A stretch of 64,000 bases of DNA from Streptomyces sp. NBC_01224. GTDB taxonomy: Bacteria; Actinomycetota; Actinomycetes; Streptomycetales; Streptomycetaceae. The stretch lies in the NCBI RefSeq assembly GCF_036002945.1, contig NZ_CP108529.1:1984001-2048000 (forward strand). Reading direction: 5' to 3'. Under the pieces are notes generated by a model. It searched no databases and had not been told where the DNA came from. It saw nothing but the letters and a program-made list of their open reading frames with translations. The translations under genes were made by a program, and so were the position numbers. Positions 44,317 through 53,115 of the stretch are shown in pieces. Every line of letters starts with the position of its first letter. The stretch's first letter is position 1.

Positions 44317-44495
44317 ACTGCGGGGCCGGGCTCCTGCGAAGCCTTCCACCTCGGCTTCACCGCGGAGCATCTGCTCAATGACTGATCAGACACTTCTCGG
44401 CGGGGGCTCCACGGCCGGAGTGAATCCGAAAGCGACTTCGATGCGGAGGAGCACCACATACAACTATCAGTCAGATAATCCGATACTTTCCGTGA

Positions 44496-45389
44496 GTGAT
44501 GAACTCTGTACGGAATCTGACGGCTCTGACTGTCCTGGGCACGGTACTCGGCAGCCTTGCCGGGTGCGGGAGCCCGGGAGGCTCCCCGGCCGCGGAGCGT
44601 ACGCCCGTTGTCGCCGACGCACCGTCGCGGACGGCCTCGGCACCGCCGCTCGTGAGCGCACCCCCCACCGCGACGGAGCAGCCGCCCACCATGACACCGG
44701 GCCCGGACGCGCTGACGCCGGTCTTCACGCACGGGGCCAGGACGGCCGGGAAGGTTGTGGCGCTGACCTTCGACGCCGATATGACGGCCGACGAGGGGCC
44801 GCGCGCGGCTGCGGGCGAGCACTTCGACAACCCCGGACTGATCGCGCTGCTGCGCCGGCTGAAGGTTCCCGCGACGGTGTTCATGACGGGGCGGTGGGCC
44901 GATGAGTACCCGACGCAGGCCCGGTCCATCGGCGCCGATCCGCTCTTCGAGATCGCCAACCACTCGTACAGCCACTACGCCTTCAAGTCCCCCTGCTATG
45001 GACTGCCGACCGTGACGAAGGGCGCGATGCGCGGCGATGTCGAACGGGCCTTCGCCTCGTTCCGGAAGGCCGGTGTGCGCAATGTGGTGCCGTACTTCCG
45101 CTTCCCCGGCGGCTGCTACGACGATGCGTCGCTGCGCGCACTCGCGCCCGAGAAGGTGACGGCGGTGCAGTGGGACGTCGTCAGCGGCGACGCGTTCGCG
45201 ACGGATGCGAACGCGGTGGCGCAGCAGGTGTTGAACGGAGTGAAGCCGGGCTCGGTGGTCGTCATGCACTGCACCCGCAGCGCGGCACCGGTCACGGACG
45301 AGGCGGTGCGCCGGGTGGTCCCGGAGCTGCGCAAGCGCGGGTACCGCTTCGTGAAGGTCTCCGACCTGATGCGAACGCGCCCGTCCTAG
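44496..45389 (+). CDS. Polysaccharide deacetylase family lipoprotein (CE4/NodB)
   Basis: A 297-residue NodB-fold deacetylase. The signal peptide ends in lipobox LAGC. A Pro/Thr-rich linker (about 25-75) leads to the catalytic domain. The first motif is ALTFDADMT instead of the usual TFDDG; the metal-binding motif is NHSYSHYAF (two His), followed by FRFPGGCYDD. It should remove N-acetyl groups from peptidoglycan or another cell-envelope glycan. The stop overlaps that of the convergent small gene. Confidence 0.9.
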   Translation: MMNSVRNLTALTVLGTVLGSLAGCGSPGGSPAAERTPVVADAPSRTASAPPLVSAPPTATEQPPTMTPGPDALTPVFTHGARTAGKVVALTFDADMTADEGPRAAAGEHFDNPGLIALLRRLKVPATVFMTGRWADEYPTQARSIGADPLFEIANHSYSHYAFKSPCYGLPTVTKGAMRGDVERAFASFRKAGVRNVVPYFRFPGGCYDDASLRALAPEKVTAVQWDVVSGDAFATDANAVAQQVLNGVKPGSVVVMHCTRSAAPVTDEAVRRVVPELRKRGYRFVKVSDLMRTRPS

Positions 45390-45574
45390 CCGGAGCACGC
45401 CGTGCGCTGGGCCTCCTGCCATTCGCAGACCGGGCAGAGCGTGACGCCCTTGGCCGACTCCGGGTACTCCGTCGGCTTCCGGCACAGCACGCACTCGGCG
45501 TACGGAGGTCCCGCGGCGGGCGCGGAGGCCACAGCAGGCGTCCCGCAGTACGACTCGTCCATGCGCTCGTCCAT
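45386..45574 (-). CDS. Small zinc-ribbon-like hypothetical protein
   Basis: A 62-residue protein with two CxxC knuckles (CVLCRKP and CPVCEWQ) 18 residues apart, a probable zinc ribbon. A second ATG four codons in is possible. Its stop overlaps the deacetylase stop in convergent orientation. It lies 14 bp after the ABC permease stop on the same strand and may be part of that operon. Confidence 0.7.
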   Translation of the reverse strand: MDERMDESYCGTPAVASAPAAGPPYAECVLCRKPTEYPESAKGVTLCPVCEWQEAQRTACSG

Positions 45575-45588
45575 GCGTACGAGCCTAC

Positions 45589-46257
45589 TCAGCCGCGCAG
45601 CGAAGTGAGCCTGCAGGCGAGCGCCGCAGCCGCCGCTGCGAGAGCGGCAGCTGCGACGAACGGCAGGAGCGGCACATGCACCGTGCCGGTCTGCGAGCCG
45701 GTGACCAGGCCCGTCACGGCGTGGTTCGCGGGCGAGCCGCCGGTCACCAGGGCCAGCAGCGCGGCAAGCACGGTGGTGGCGACGGACCAGCCGCGCCGGT
45801 GCAGCAGCGGCCGGGTGCACAGCGCACCGACAGCCGCCCCCAGCAGCACGCAGCAGACGGCGGCGAGCAGTCCGGCGAGCCCGGCGGGCAGCAGTGGCAC
45901 CCGGACGGCGTTGTCGGCGCTGGCCGGCTTGCTGATCAGCAGCACGATCAGGGTGGCGGTCGCGCCCAGCAGCCCGGCGCACCCGAGCGCGGCGAGCAGC
46001 GATGCCAGATGGACCCGCGGCGATCCCGCCACCGCGGCGGTGATCGTCCGGGCGGCGGGCGGCTCCTGGTTGACACAGAGCTGTACGAGCCAGGCGGTGA
46101 CGGGCAGGAGCCCGGCGGCGGCGTATCCGAGCGAGTCGAGGACGGGCTGCCCCGACTGCACGCCGATGCCGAGGAAGGCCGCGTACAGCAGAACGGGGGC
46201 GAGCCAGCGCTGGGAGCGGATCAGCAGTGCGGTCTGGTAGCGGAGGAGGGCGGTCAT
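45589..46257 (-). CDS. ABC transporter membrane protein
   Basis: A 222-residue hydrophobic protein with about six helices and no soluble domains, encoded directly after an ABC ATPase with an ATGA overlap. It is therefore the membrane half of a small exporter (ABC-2-like). Sequence identity to named families is not apparent. The start MTALLRYQTALLIRSQRW is typical of ABC-2 permeases. Confidence 0.82.
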   Translation of the reverse strand: MTALLRYQTALLIRSQRWLAPVLLYAAFLGIGVQSGQPVLDSLGYAAAGLLPVTAWLVQLCVNQEPPAARTITAAVAGSPRVHLASLLAALGCAGLLGATATLIVLLISKPASADNAVRVPLLPAGLAGLLAAVCCVLLGAAVGALCTRPLLHRRGWSVATTVLAALLALVTGGSPANHAVTGLVTGSQTGTVHVPLLPFVAAAALAAAAAALACRLTSLRG

Positions 46258-47153
46258 GGTGCCTCGGGGGTCGAGCGGTGGGCGCTGGGAGCCGGGGCGG
46301 CCTTCGTATGCGGAGCGGCGCCGGGGGTGGTCGTCAGCTGTCGGATGTGCCAGGGCGGGCGCGCGGCGAGCAGGGCGCGCAGCAGCGCGTCGGAGTGCGC
46401 GGCCGCGACGGTGAGCCGTACGGCCCCGTCTGCCGCGGGCGTGCGCTCGGGCGTACCCGGCAGCCCGGCGGGGAGTGCGGCGCCCGGTGGGCCCGCCGCC
46501 TCGATGCGTACCCGCGGCCCGGTCCCCGCAGCTCGCGCCACGGGTACGGCGGCGAGCCCGTGCCCCTCGACCCGGAACGCGGCGTCGACCGCCCCGGCGA
46601 GCCGGCGCGGGTCGTGGTCGACGAAGACGACGGTGGAGCCCGCCGCGACCCGCTCGGCCACGGCCCGGTCCAGCTCGTCGCGGGCCGCGACGTCCAGGCC
46701 GGTCCATGCCTCGTCCAGGACCAGCAGCTCCGGATCGGCGAGGAGCGCCTGAGCGACGGCGACCTTCTGGCTGGTCCCTTTGGAGAGTTCCGGAAGAGGT
46801 GTACGGGCATGGCCGGCGGCCCCGAAGCGGGCGAGCCACGATTGCGCCCGGTCCGCCGCCTCGGAGGTCCGCAGACCATGGATCCGGCCGAGGTGGACCA
46901 GGTACCCGGCCGCGGTGAACGGCAGCGCGGCCGGGAAGCGCTCGGGGACGTATGCCGTACGGGGCCTGCGGCCGGTGATCCGGCCCTCCGTCGGGGCGTC
47001 GATCCCGGCGAGCAGCCTCAGCAGCGTCGACTTGCCGGTGCCGTTGGCGCCCTCGATGCGGATCAGGGTGTGCGGGGGCAGGTCGAGGTCGACCCCGCGC
47101 AGCACCCATGGTCCGCCGAGGCCGTACCGGCGGCCCACCCCGCTCAGGTTCAG
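46254..47153 (-). CDS. ABC transporter ATP-binding protein
   Basis: About 299 residues with Walker A EGANGTGKSTLLR, signature LSKGTSQKV, Walker B LLVLDEAWTGLD and His in VDHDPRRL. The C-terminal 90 residues are an extra Ala/Pro-rich region. The start is unusual: the first strand LNLSGVGRRYG begins at a CTG that overlaps the AIM24 stop (ACTGA). The next conventional start is GTG 47138, which would clip the first beta strand. It overlaps the permease gene by four bases. Confidence 0.85.
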   Translation of the reverse strand: MNLSGVGRRYGLGGPWVLRGVDLDLPPHTLIRIEGANGTGKSTLLRLLAGIDAPTEGRITGRRPRTAYVPERFPAALPFTAAGYLVHLGRIHGLRTSEAADRAQSWLARFGAAGHARTPLPELSKGTSQKVAVAQALLADPELLVLDEAWTGLDVAARDELDRAVAERVAAGSTVVFVDHDPRRLAGAVDAAFRVEGHGLAAVPVARAAGTGPRVRIEAAGPPGAALPAGLPGTPERTPAADGAVRLTVAAAHSDALLRALLAARPPWHIRQLTTTPGAAPHTKAAPAPSAHRSTPEAP

Positions 47154-47827
47154 TTGGCCGATGCCTTCTCGGGCTTGACCTCGCTGGGCCGTACGATCAC
47201 GAATCCCTCGCCGTCCAGCCGCAGTTGGACGGCCTCTCCGGACCCGCCGCGCATCATCGAGCCGAAGCTCTGCGAGCGGTGCAGCGATGTGGTCAGGTTG
47301 GCACTCCAGCCGACCACCGCGTCCGTGTCGACGCACACCGGCTGCTGGGGTGTGACGGGTATCACGATGGGGTGGCCCTCACACATCAGGCCGAGCTTGC
47401 CGTATCCGGTGAAGACGCTGTTGAAGATGCCGCCGCCGGTCATCCCGGCGCCCTTCACCGTCTTGATCTCGTAGGAGAGCGTGGCGTCGAAACAGAGCAC
47501 GTTGCGGCCGTTGATGGTGAGGACGTCGCCCTGCTCCACGTCCACGATGAAGCAGTTGGCGGCCTCGTGCGCGAACCAGGCCTCGCCCTGGCCGCGGACC
47601 GCCATCAGCGGCAGCCCTTCACCGGTGACGGCGCGCTTGAGCAAGCCGCCGAGGCCCTGGCCCTTGCGCTCGAACTGCAGATCACCGCGGAAAGCGATCA
47701 TCGATCCCTGGCGGGCGTGCATCTCGCCGTTGACGGCGTACTTGATGGATTTGGCGTTCTGCAGGGTCATCCCGGGGGCGGTTGCCTGCTGCGCCATGTT
47801 CTCGCTGGAAAAGAGGTCGCTCTTCAT
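47150..47827 (-). CDS. AIM24 family protein
   Basis: A 225-residue AIM24/DUF124 double-stranded beta-helix protein with the recognisable segments GSMIAFRGDLQFERKG, TGEGLPLMAVRGQG, and VGWSANLTTSLHRSQSFGS. The molecular role is unknown; bacterial members often sit beside membrane or transport genes. It probably leads the ABC operon, with the ATPase start overlapping its stop. ATG 47827 follows GTGAGG. Confidence 0.92.
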   Translation of the reverse strand: MKSDLFSSENMAQQATAPGMTLQNAKSIKYAVNGEMHARQGSMIAFRGDLQFERKGQGLGGLLKRAVTGEGLPLMAVRGQGEAWFAHEAANCFIVDVEQGDVLTINGRNVLCFDATLSYEIKTVKGAGMTGGGIFNSVFTGYGKLGLMCEGHPIVIPVTPQQPVCVDTDAVVGWSANLTTSLHRSQSFGSMMRGGSGEAVQLRLDGEGFVIVRPSEVKPEKASAN

Positions 47828-47899
47828 GCGGTGCATCCTCACCCGGAGCGATTCATTCCGCCAAGAAGCGTTTCTCGGGCGGCTGGCAGACTGGGACGG

Positions 47900-48658
47900 G
47901 TGAGCGACAACGACACCCCCGCATTCCCGTCAGAATCCCCGGCCACGTCCTACTCCCCCACGGCGGACAGCCCGTTCAGGTCCGAGCGGACGCGCCGCGA
48001 CGAGGCCCAGCAGTTCGTGCTGCCGCTGGTCGTGCACATCGAGAAGACGGCTCCCCCGGCCCGTACCGACGCGCTGCGGACCGCCGCCCGCGCTGTGCTC
48101 GTGATGCTCTCCGACGAGCGGTCGGCCGGCGAGGGCGAGTGGGCGCAGGCGATGCGGGACTGGCAGGACGCCCGGATCCGCAAGGTGGTGCGACGGGCGC
48201 GCGGCGCGGAGTGGCGCAAGGCGTCCGCGCTGCCCGGCATCACGGTCACCGGCGAGAGCGCCGAGGTGCGGGTCTTCCCGCCGGTGCCTCTGGACGGCTG
48301 GCCGAAGGAGCTGGCGAAGCTTCAGGTGTCGGGGACCGATCTGGACGACCCCGAGCCACCGGCCGCACCCGATCCCGCGGTCCCGGTGCTGTGGCTGAAC
48401 CCGGAGCTGGACATGTCGGCGGGCAAGGCGATGGCACAGGCCGGGCACGGTGCGCAGCTCGCCTGGTGGGAGCTGTCGGAGACGGAGCGCAAGGCATGGC
48501 GCGAGGCGGGCTTCCCGCTGTCGGTCGCCACTTCGGAGGCGGGCCGCTGGCAGGAACTCACGGTGAGCGGGCTTCCGGTGGTGCGTGACGCCGGGTTCAC
48601 CGAGATCGCTCCGGGGTCGTGCACCGTGGTCGCCGACCATCCCGCGCTGCGCGGCTGA
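47900..48658 (+). CDS. Peptidyl-tRNA hydrolase PTH2-like protein
   Basis: A 252-residue protein. The C-terminal half contains LNPELDMSAGKAMAQAGHGA, matching the PTH2 active-site strand and helix (lysine and histidine), so a peptidyl-tRNA hydrolase-like fold is likely. The N-terminal 50 residues are Pro/Ser-rich and variable. The GTG start is divergent from AIM24 with 72 bp between. Function as a true hydrolase is inferred from the fold only. Confidence 0.8.
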   Translation: MSDNDTPAFPSESPATSYSPTADSPFRSERTRRDEAQQFVLPLVVHIEKTAPPARTDALRTAARAVLVMLSDERSAGEGEWAQAMRDWQDARIRKVVRRARGAEWRKASALPGITVTGESAEVRVFPPVPLDGWPKELAKLQVSGTDLDDPEPPAAPDPAVPVLWLNPELDMSAGKAMAQAGHGAQLAWWELSETERKAWREAGFPLSVATSEAGRWQELTVSGLPVVRDAGFTEIAPGSCTVVADHPALRG

Positions 48659-48872
48659 GCGGGGGCGGGGGCCGCTCCCCCTTGTCCGCCCGGCTCGTTG
48701 AACATCCCGGTGCGGTGATACGTACCTCCCGGTACTGCCGTACCGGCAGTGTTCGATGCCCTGACCATGCCGGACCGGGAACCTCAAATCAACCTCTGAA
48801 CGTCCCCCTCTTCGGATTCACCACCGCCCGCGAGGGCCATTAGCCCTGCACGGAGTGGAGGAGGGGGACCAC

Positions 48873-50180
48873 ATGAAGCTGGGAATCGGCATCGGCTGGC
48901 GGCCGGAGATCGCGGACGCCGTCGAGGCACTGGCGGGGATCGACTGGGTGGAGGCGGTCGCGGAGAACATCTGCACCGACCATCTGCCCGATTCGCTGGT
49001 GCGGCTCAGGGCACGCGGTGTCACCGTCGTCCCGCACGGCGTCTCGCTCGGCCTGGGCGGGGCGGAGCGCCCCGACGCCGGCCGGCTCGCGGATCTCGCG
49101 GCCCGGGCCGAGCTGCTCTCCACGCCCCTGGTCACCGAGCACATCGCGTTCGTAAGGGCCGGGGGGCCGCGCACCGCCTCGCCGGGGCTGGAAGCGGGCC
49201 ATCTGCTGCCCGTGCCGCGGACCTGGGACGCGCTGGACGTGCTGTGCGAGAACGTACGGATCGCGCAGGACTCGCTGCCGGTGCCGCTGGCCCTGGAGAA
49301 CATCGCGGCGCTGATCTCCTGGCCCGACGAGGAGCTGTCCGAAGGGCAGTTCCTGGCGGAGCTGGTCGAGCGCACCGGCGTCCGGCTGCTGATCGATGTC
49401 GCCAATCTGCACACCAACCACGTCAACCGCGGCGAGGACCCGGCCACCGCGCTCGACGAGCTGCCGGTGGAGGCCATCGCGTACGTACATGTGGCGGGCG
49501 GCGTCGAGAAGGACGGCGTCTGGCACGACACCCACGCCCACCCGGTCACCGAGCCCGTACTCGACGTCCTCTCCGGACTGCGCTCCCGGGTCGACCCGCC
49601 CGGCGTACTCCTGGAACGGGACGACGACTTCCCGCCGGCCGAGGAGCTGGCGGGCGAACTGATCACGATCCGCGCCACGCTGGACCGGGCGGCTGCCCTC
49701 GGCACCGGTGCGTCGGCGCACGCCGGGAAATCCGTATCGCGACCTGCCCGGAACCCCGGTCCGTCCCAAAAATCCGTGCGCGACCGGGTCGCGGGCGCCC
49801 AGACCGCGTTGCTCTCCGCCCTCGTCGCGGGCACCCCCGCTCCGCAGGGCTTCGACCACCGCCGTCTCGGGATCCAGAGCCGTGCCCTGGCCGCCAAGCG
49901 GGCCGGGGTCGTCGCCAAGGTGGCACCCGAGCTGCCGGAGATTCTGGGCGCCGGCTACCGGGACGCCTTCCTCGCGTACGCCAGGACCCGTCCCATGTCC
50001 GCGGGCTACCGGCGCGACGCGCTGGACTTCGCCGAGGGGCTGCTGATCGCCGGCCGTCCCACCGACGACGCGGCACGGCGCCGACTGACCCACTGGTGGC
50101 AGGACCGGGCCGCCGCGCGACCACCGCGCCGCTCCACCCGGCTGGTACGAGCGGCCCGCGCGGCCCTGGTCGGAAGGTGA
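48873..50180 (+). CDS. DUF692 family multinuclear nonheme iron oxidase (MNIO) with C-terminal accessory domain
   Basis: A 435-residue protein. The N-terminal 280 residues form a TIM barrel of the DUF692/MNIO family, which includes MbnB and TglH and oxidatively modifies Cys residues of peptides. Likely iron ligands are visible: His55 (VVPHGVS), Glu89/His90 (VTEHIAF), Glu142/Asn143 (ALENIAA), Asp175 and His180 (LIDVANLH), His206 (YVHVAGG), His218-His223 (HDTHAH) and Glu249. The last 130 residues ([20 protein letters not shown], then a helical bundle) resemble the accessory domain of the S. coelicolor SCO6045-type proteins. ATG 48873 follows GGAGGGGG. A TIGR04222 gene starts 5 bp later, likely encoding the substrate or partner. 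Confidence 0.9.
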   Translation: MKLGIGIGWRPEIADAVEALAGIDWVEAVAENICTDHLPDSLVRLRARGVTVVPHGVSLGLGGAERPDAGRLADLAARAELLSTPLVTEHIAFVRAGGPRTASPGLEAGHLLPVPRTWDALDVLCENVRIAQDSLPVPLALENIAALISWPDEELSEGQFLAELVERTGVRLLIDVANLHTNHVNRGEDPATALDELPVEAIAYVHVAGGVEKDGVWHDTHAHPVTEPVLDVLSGLRSRVDPPGVLLERDDDFPPAEELAGELITIRATLDRAAALGTGASAHAGKSVSRPARNPGPSQKSVRDRVAGAQTALLSALVAGTPAPQGFDHRRLGIQSRALAAKRAGVVAKVAPELPEILGAGYRDAFLAYARTRPMSAGYRRDALDFAEGLLIAGRPTDDAARRRLTHWWQDRAAARPPRRSTRLVRAARAALVGR

Positions 50181-50185
50181 CCGGC

Positions 50186-51229
50186 ATGAACACCCTCGCA
50201 GTGCTGGTGGATCTCGGCATCGTGGTCTCGTCGGTCCTCCTGATCGTGGGGCTCACCCGTGCCCGCGGCGGGTCCGGCGGCCCCGCCCACGACCTCTTCG
50301 AAGTCGCTTTCCTGAACGGCGGTCCGGGCAGGGTGGTGGACACCGCGCTCACCGCGATGCAGACGGACGGGCGGCTCGCCATCGGCGGTCCCGGCATCGT
50401 CGCCGTCCAGCAGATGGACGCCCGTGACCCGGTGGAGCGTGCGGTGCTCCAGGAACACGCCATGGCGCCCAGCGGCGCGCTGCACACCCTGCGCGACGCG
50501 GTGATGCGGCACCCCGCGGTGCAGGAGATCGGCGACGCGCTCGCGGCCCGCGGTCTGCTGGCCTCGCCCACGGCGAGCCGTACGTGGCGCCGCTGGGGCA
50601 TCGCGCAGGGGCTGGTCTGTTTGCTGGCCATCCCGCTCACGGTCGTGATGACGGCTGTGCAGTCCATGGCCGACTACGCGGCCGACGAGGACTTCTCCGT
50701 ACCGTTCATCTTCAAAGTCCTCCCCTTCCTGCTGGTCGGCTTCCCGATCGGCTTCGTCTGCGCCGCCGTCGCCCGGGGGCGGGCCACCAAGGCGGGGCGC
50801 CGGGCCGCCGAGGCGTACCGCACCGCCCATGCGTACAACCCGCACCCGGCCCATCTGGTGGCCACGCACGGACTGCGGGCCCTCCCCGATCCCGTACTGC
50901 AGACGCAGCTGATCGCGGCGGCCAGGATGCGCCCGGCGGGACGGCGCCTGCACTCGGGCTCGCGCTCGTCCTCGTCCTCGGACTCCTCCGGCATGTTCGT
51001 CGCACCGGCTGTGTGGTGCGCCGGTACGGGCCCCGGCAACGGCAGCTGCGGAAGCTCCAATGGCGGTGGCAGCAGCGGAGGTGGCGGCGGGTGCAGTTCG
51101 GGGTCGAGCTGCGGTTCGGGGTCCAGTTGCAGCTCAGGGTCGGGCTGCGGCGGGTCGAGCGGCTCCAGTTGCTCCAGCAGCAGCGGCTCCAGCTGCGGTG
51201 GCGGGTCCAGTTGTGGCAGCAGTTCCTGA
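50186..51229 (+). CDS. TIGR04222-domain membrane protein with Cys/Gly/Ser-rich tail (putative MNIO substrate)
   Basis: A 347-residue protein. The N-terminal helix and the motif DLFEVAFLNGGPGRVVDTAL define the TIGR04222 domain; two further helices lie around residues 145-195. From about residue 260 the chain becomes low complexity: a Ser-rich stretch and then Gly/Ser with Cys at regular spacing to the very end (nine Cys after residue 275). Such tails next to a DUF692 enzyme suggest a membrane-anchored peptide whose Cys are converted post-translationally. ATG 50186 has GGAAGG upstream; a GTG three codons earlier overlaps the previous stop. Confidence 0.9.
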   Translation: MNTLAVLVDLGIVVSSVLLIVGLTRARGGSGGPAHDLFEVAFLNGGPGRVVDTALTAMQTDGRLAIGGPGIVAVQQMDARDPVERAVLQEHAMAPSGALHTLRDAVMRHPAVQEIGDALAARGLLASPTASRTWRRWGIAQGLVCLLAIPLTVVMTAVQSMADYAADEDFSVPFIFKVLPFLLVGFPIGFVCAAVARGRATKAGRRAAEAYRTAHAYNPHPAHLVATHGLRALPDPVLQTQLIAAARMRPAGRRLHSGSRSSSSSDSSGMFVAPAVWCAGTGPGNGSCGSSNGGGSSGGGGGCSSGSSCGSGSSCSSGSGCGGSSGSSCSSSSGSSCGGGSSCGSSS

Positions 51230-51326
51230 GCGACGGCGGCGTCCCGCTGCCCGGCCCACGCCGCCGAACCGTCCGCATGATGAACAGGCCATGGCGTTCC
51301 ACGCCCGTCTCGCATAGGAATCCGCC

Positions 51327-52118
51327 ATGCTCTGGGTACTGTTTCTGCTGGTCGCATGGGGTGCGGCGGCCATCTCGTGCATCCGGCTCTGTATCGTGGC
51401 CGCCCGCACGGGGCTACTGCACGACGCATCCGCGGATTCTGTACGGAAGGTGCCGGACGGTCCTGAACTGACCCTGTACGAGACCGCGTTCCTGGCCGGC
51501 GGCCCGCACCGGGTGGTCGATCTGGCGCTGGTCACCATGCATCTTCGGCGGCGGCTGCTGCTCGCCCGCACCGGGTGGGCGACGGTCGTCGACCCGGAGG
51601 GCCGGGACGAGATGGAGCGCACGGTGATCCGTGCCATCGGTCCGCAGGGCCAGTCCCCCATACCGCCTGTACGGACGGCCGCGGCGACCGCCGAAGCCGT
51701 GCGCGCCCTGGCCGACCGGCTCGTCACCGCGGGCCTGGCCGTCCCGGGCGGCGCCGGAACCGATGTCGCCGCCGCGGTCCGGGCGGTGCGCGGCGCGGCT
51801 CTGCTGGTGGTCGCGATGGGCGCTGTCGCACTGCTGATGTCCGGTCAGGAGCGAAGCGCCGACGGTCCGGTGGTCCCGCCGCTCGTCTGGTTCGCGCTGC
51901 CGCTCGCACTGACGCTGGGCTGTCTGATCATCGCCCGGATGGAGATCCATCCGTACAGCTCCTGGGCCTCACCCGCCGGGCAGCGACTGCTTGCCGCGAA
52001 CGAGATCCCGGCGGCGGAGGACCATGGCGTCCTGGCGGCGATTGCCGTACGGGGTGTGCGCGCCGTGGACGATCCGGCGCTGCGGGCCGCGCTCGGGGTC
52101 CGCCGTCCTTCCAGCTGA
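51327..52118 (+). CDS. TIGR04222-domain membrane protein without Cys-rich tail
   Basis: A 263-residue paralogue of the preceding protein. It has an N-terminal membrane helix, the domain motif TLYETAFLAGGPHRVVDLAL and two central helices (about 150-200), but it ends in an ordinary sequence with no Cys-rich tail. It may be a scaffold or partner of the tailed protein, or a decayed copy. It starts about 100 bp after it in the same direction and is probably cotranscribed. Confidence 0.88.
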   Translation: MLWVLFLLVAWGAAAISCIRLCIVAARTGLLHDASADSVRKVPDGPELTLYETAFLAGGPHRVVDLALVTMHLRRRLLLARTGWATVVDPEGRDEMERTVIRAIGPQGQSPIPPVRTAAATAEAVRALADRLVTAGLAVPGGAGTDVAAAVRAVRGAALLVVAMGAVALLMSGQERSADGPVVPPLVWFALPLALTLGCLIIARMEIHPYSSWASPAGQRLLAANEIPAAEDHGVLAAIAVRGVRAVDDPALRAALGVRRPSS

Positions 52119-52563
52119 TCACTGATGAAGAGTCAGTTCTCTTCATGGGGGGTGCCGTTGACAAGCAGGGACAGCAGTGGCACGAAGGGCCGGCACCAGG
52201 ACGGGCTGATGTCCCCGCATCGCAGTCGGCCCGGTCGGTTGTCACCTCCTCCCGCAGGTAACTCATGCCCTCCCCCGCCGCAGGCTCGGTATCAGGGGAG
52301 GAAAGGAGTAATGATGGAAATCGACCAGCCGACGTCACGTATTTCACATTTCATAAAATGACCGGCGGCCTGACCGGACTGATGCGAGAACGGTGGCGAG
52401 AGCCCAGCGGACTTCCTGTAGCGACTGCGTCCCGGCAACGTCGCGGTCTTCCGCCCACGGCATTCCCTTGCAAACGCCCTAGTGGCTGAACAACCCGCCC
52501 TGCCGTTTCCTTGGTGGTCGGTCGGCACCGCCCCGGGACCTCGGAGCGGAAAGAGAGCCCCCG
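52119..52563. other. Intergenic region before the DoxX gene
   Basis: About 445 bp. No protein-like frame on either strand. A short AT-rich patch (ATTTCACATTTCATAAAATG, near 52342) stands out in this GC-rich context and may belong to a promoter. No convincing hairpin or repeat was seen. Confidence 0.5.
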
Positions 52564-53115
52564 GTGAAGAACATAGTTGAGCAGCTGCGCGCCTCACCCG
52601 AGCCTGCGGCCGACGCCTCGGCACGGCCGGCAGTGTCCGCCGGCGACTGCGGGCTGCTTCTCATCAGGATCACGTTCGGCCTGCTGATGGCCGGGCACGG
52701 CAGTCAGAAACTCTTCGGAATATTCGGTGGTGACGGCCTCACCGCCACGGGCAAGGGGTTCGCCGCGCTGGGCTACCACCCCGGGACCCTCTACGCCGCC
52801 ATCTGCGGCGGCTCCGAGCTCCTGGGAGGCATCGGTCTGGCCCTGGGGCTGTTCACGCCACTGGCGGCGGCTGCCCTGATCGGCGTGATGATCAACGCCA
52901 TGGTGACCGTCACCGCGGCACACGGTCTATGGGAAACACAGGGTGGCGTGGAGTACAACCTGTGCGTCGCGGTCGTCGCACTTGCCATCGCCGCCATCGG
53001 CCCCGGACGGCTCGCTCTCGACCGGCCCTTCCGCTGGGGAAGGGGCGGTTGGCGTGAAGCCGCCTTCGCGCTGTGCCTCGGCGGCATCGCCGCCGCCATC
53101 GCGCTGAACCTCTAG
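52564..53115 (+). CDS. DoxX family membrane protein
   Basis: A 183-residue four-helix membrane protein with the DoxX signature LLLIRITFGLLMAGHGSQKL and GGSELLGGIGLALGLFTPLA. DoxX-like proteins occur in thiosulfate oxidation and redox-stress complexes, but most, like this one, are unassigned. GTG start with GGAGCGGAAAG-type upstream sequence. Single gene. Confidence 0.9.
   Translation: MKNIVEQLRASPEPAADASARPAVSAGDCGLLLIRITFGLLMAGHGSQKLFGIFGGDGLTATGKGFAALGYHPGTLYAAICGGSELLGGIGLALGLFTPLAAAALIGVMINAMVTVTAAHGLWETQGGVEYNLCVAVVALAIAAIGPGRLALDRPFRWGRGGWREAAFALCLGGIAAAIALNL

Noticed and set aside
44378..44905. Plus-strand frame starting before the deacetylase
   Set aside because: It overlaps the deacetylase in another frame and becomes Arg/Gly-rich shadow sequence; the region is more likely the deacetylase promoter.
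42900..45494. 864-residue minus-strand open frame across the PhoX-like and deacetylase genes
   Set aside because: It crosses a terminator hairpin and two clear plus-strand genes; no protein family resemblance.
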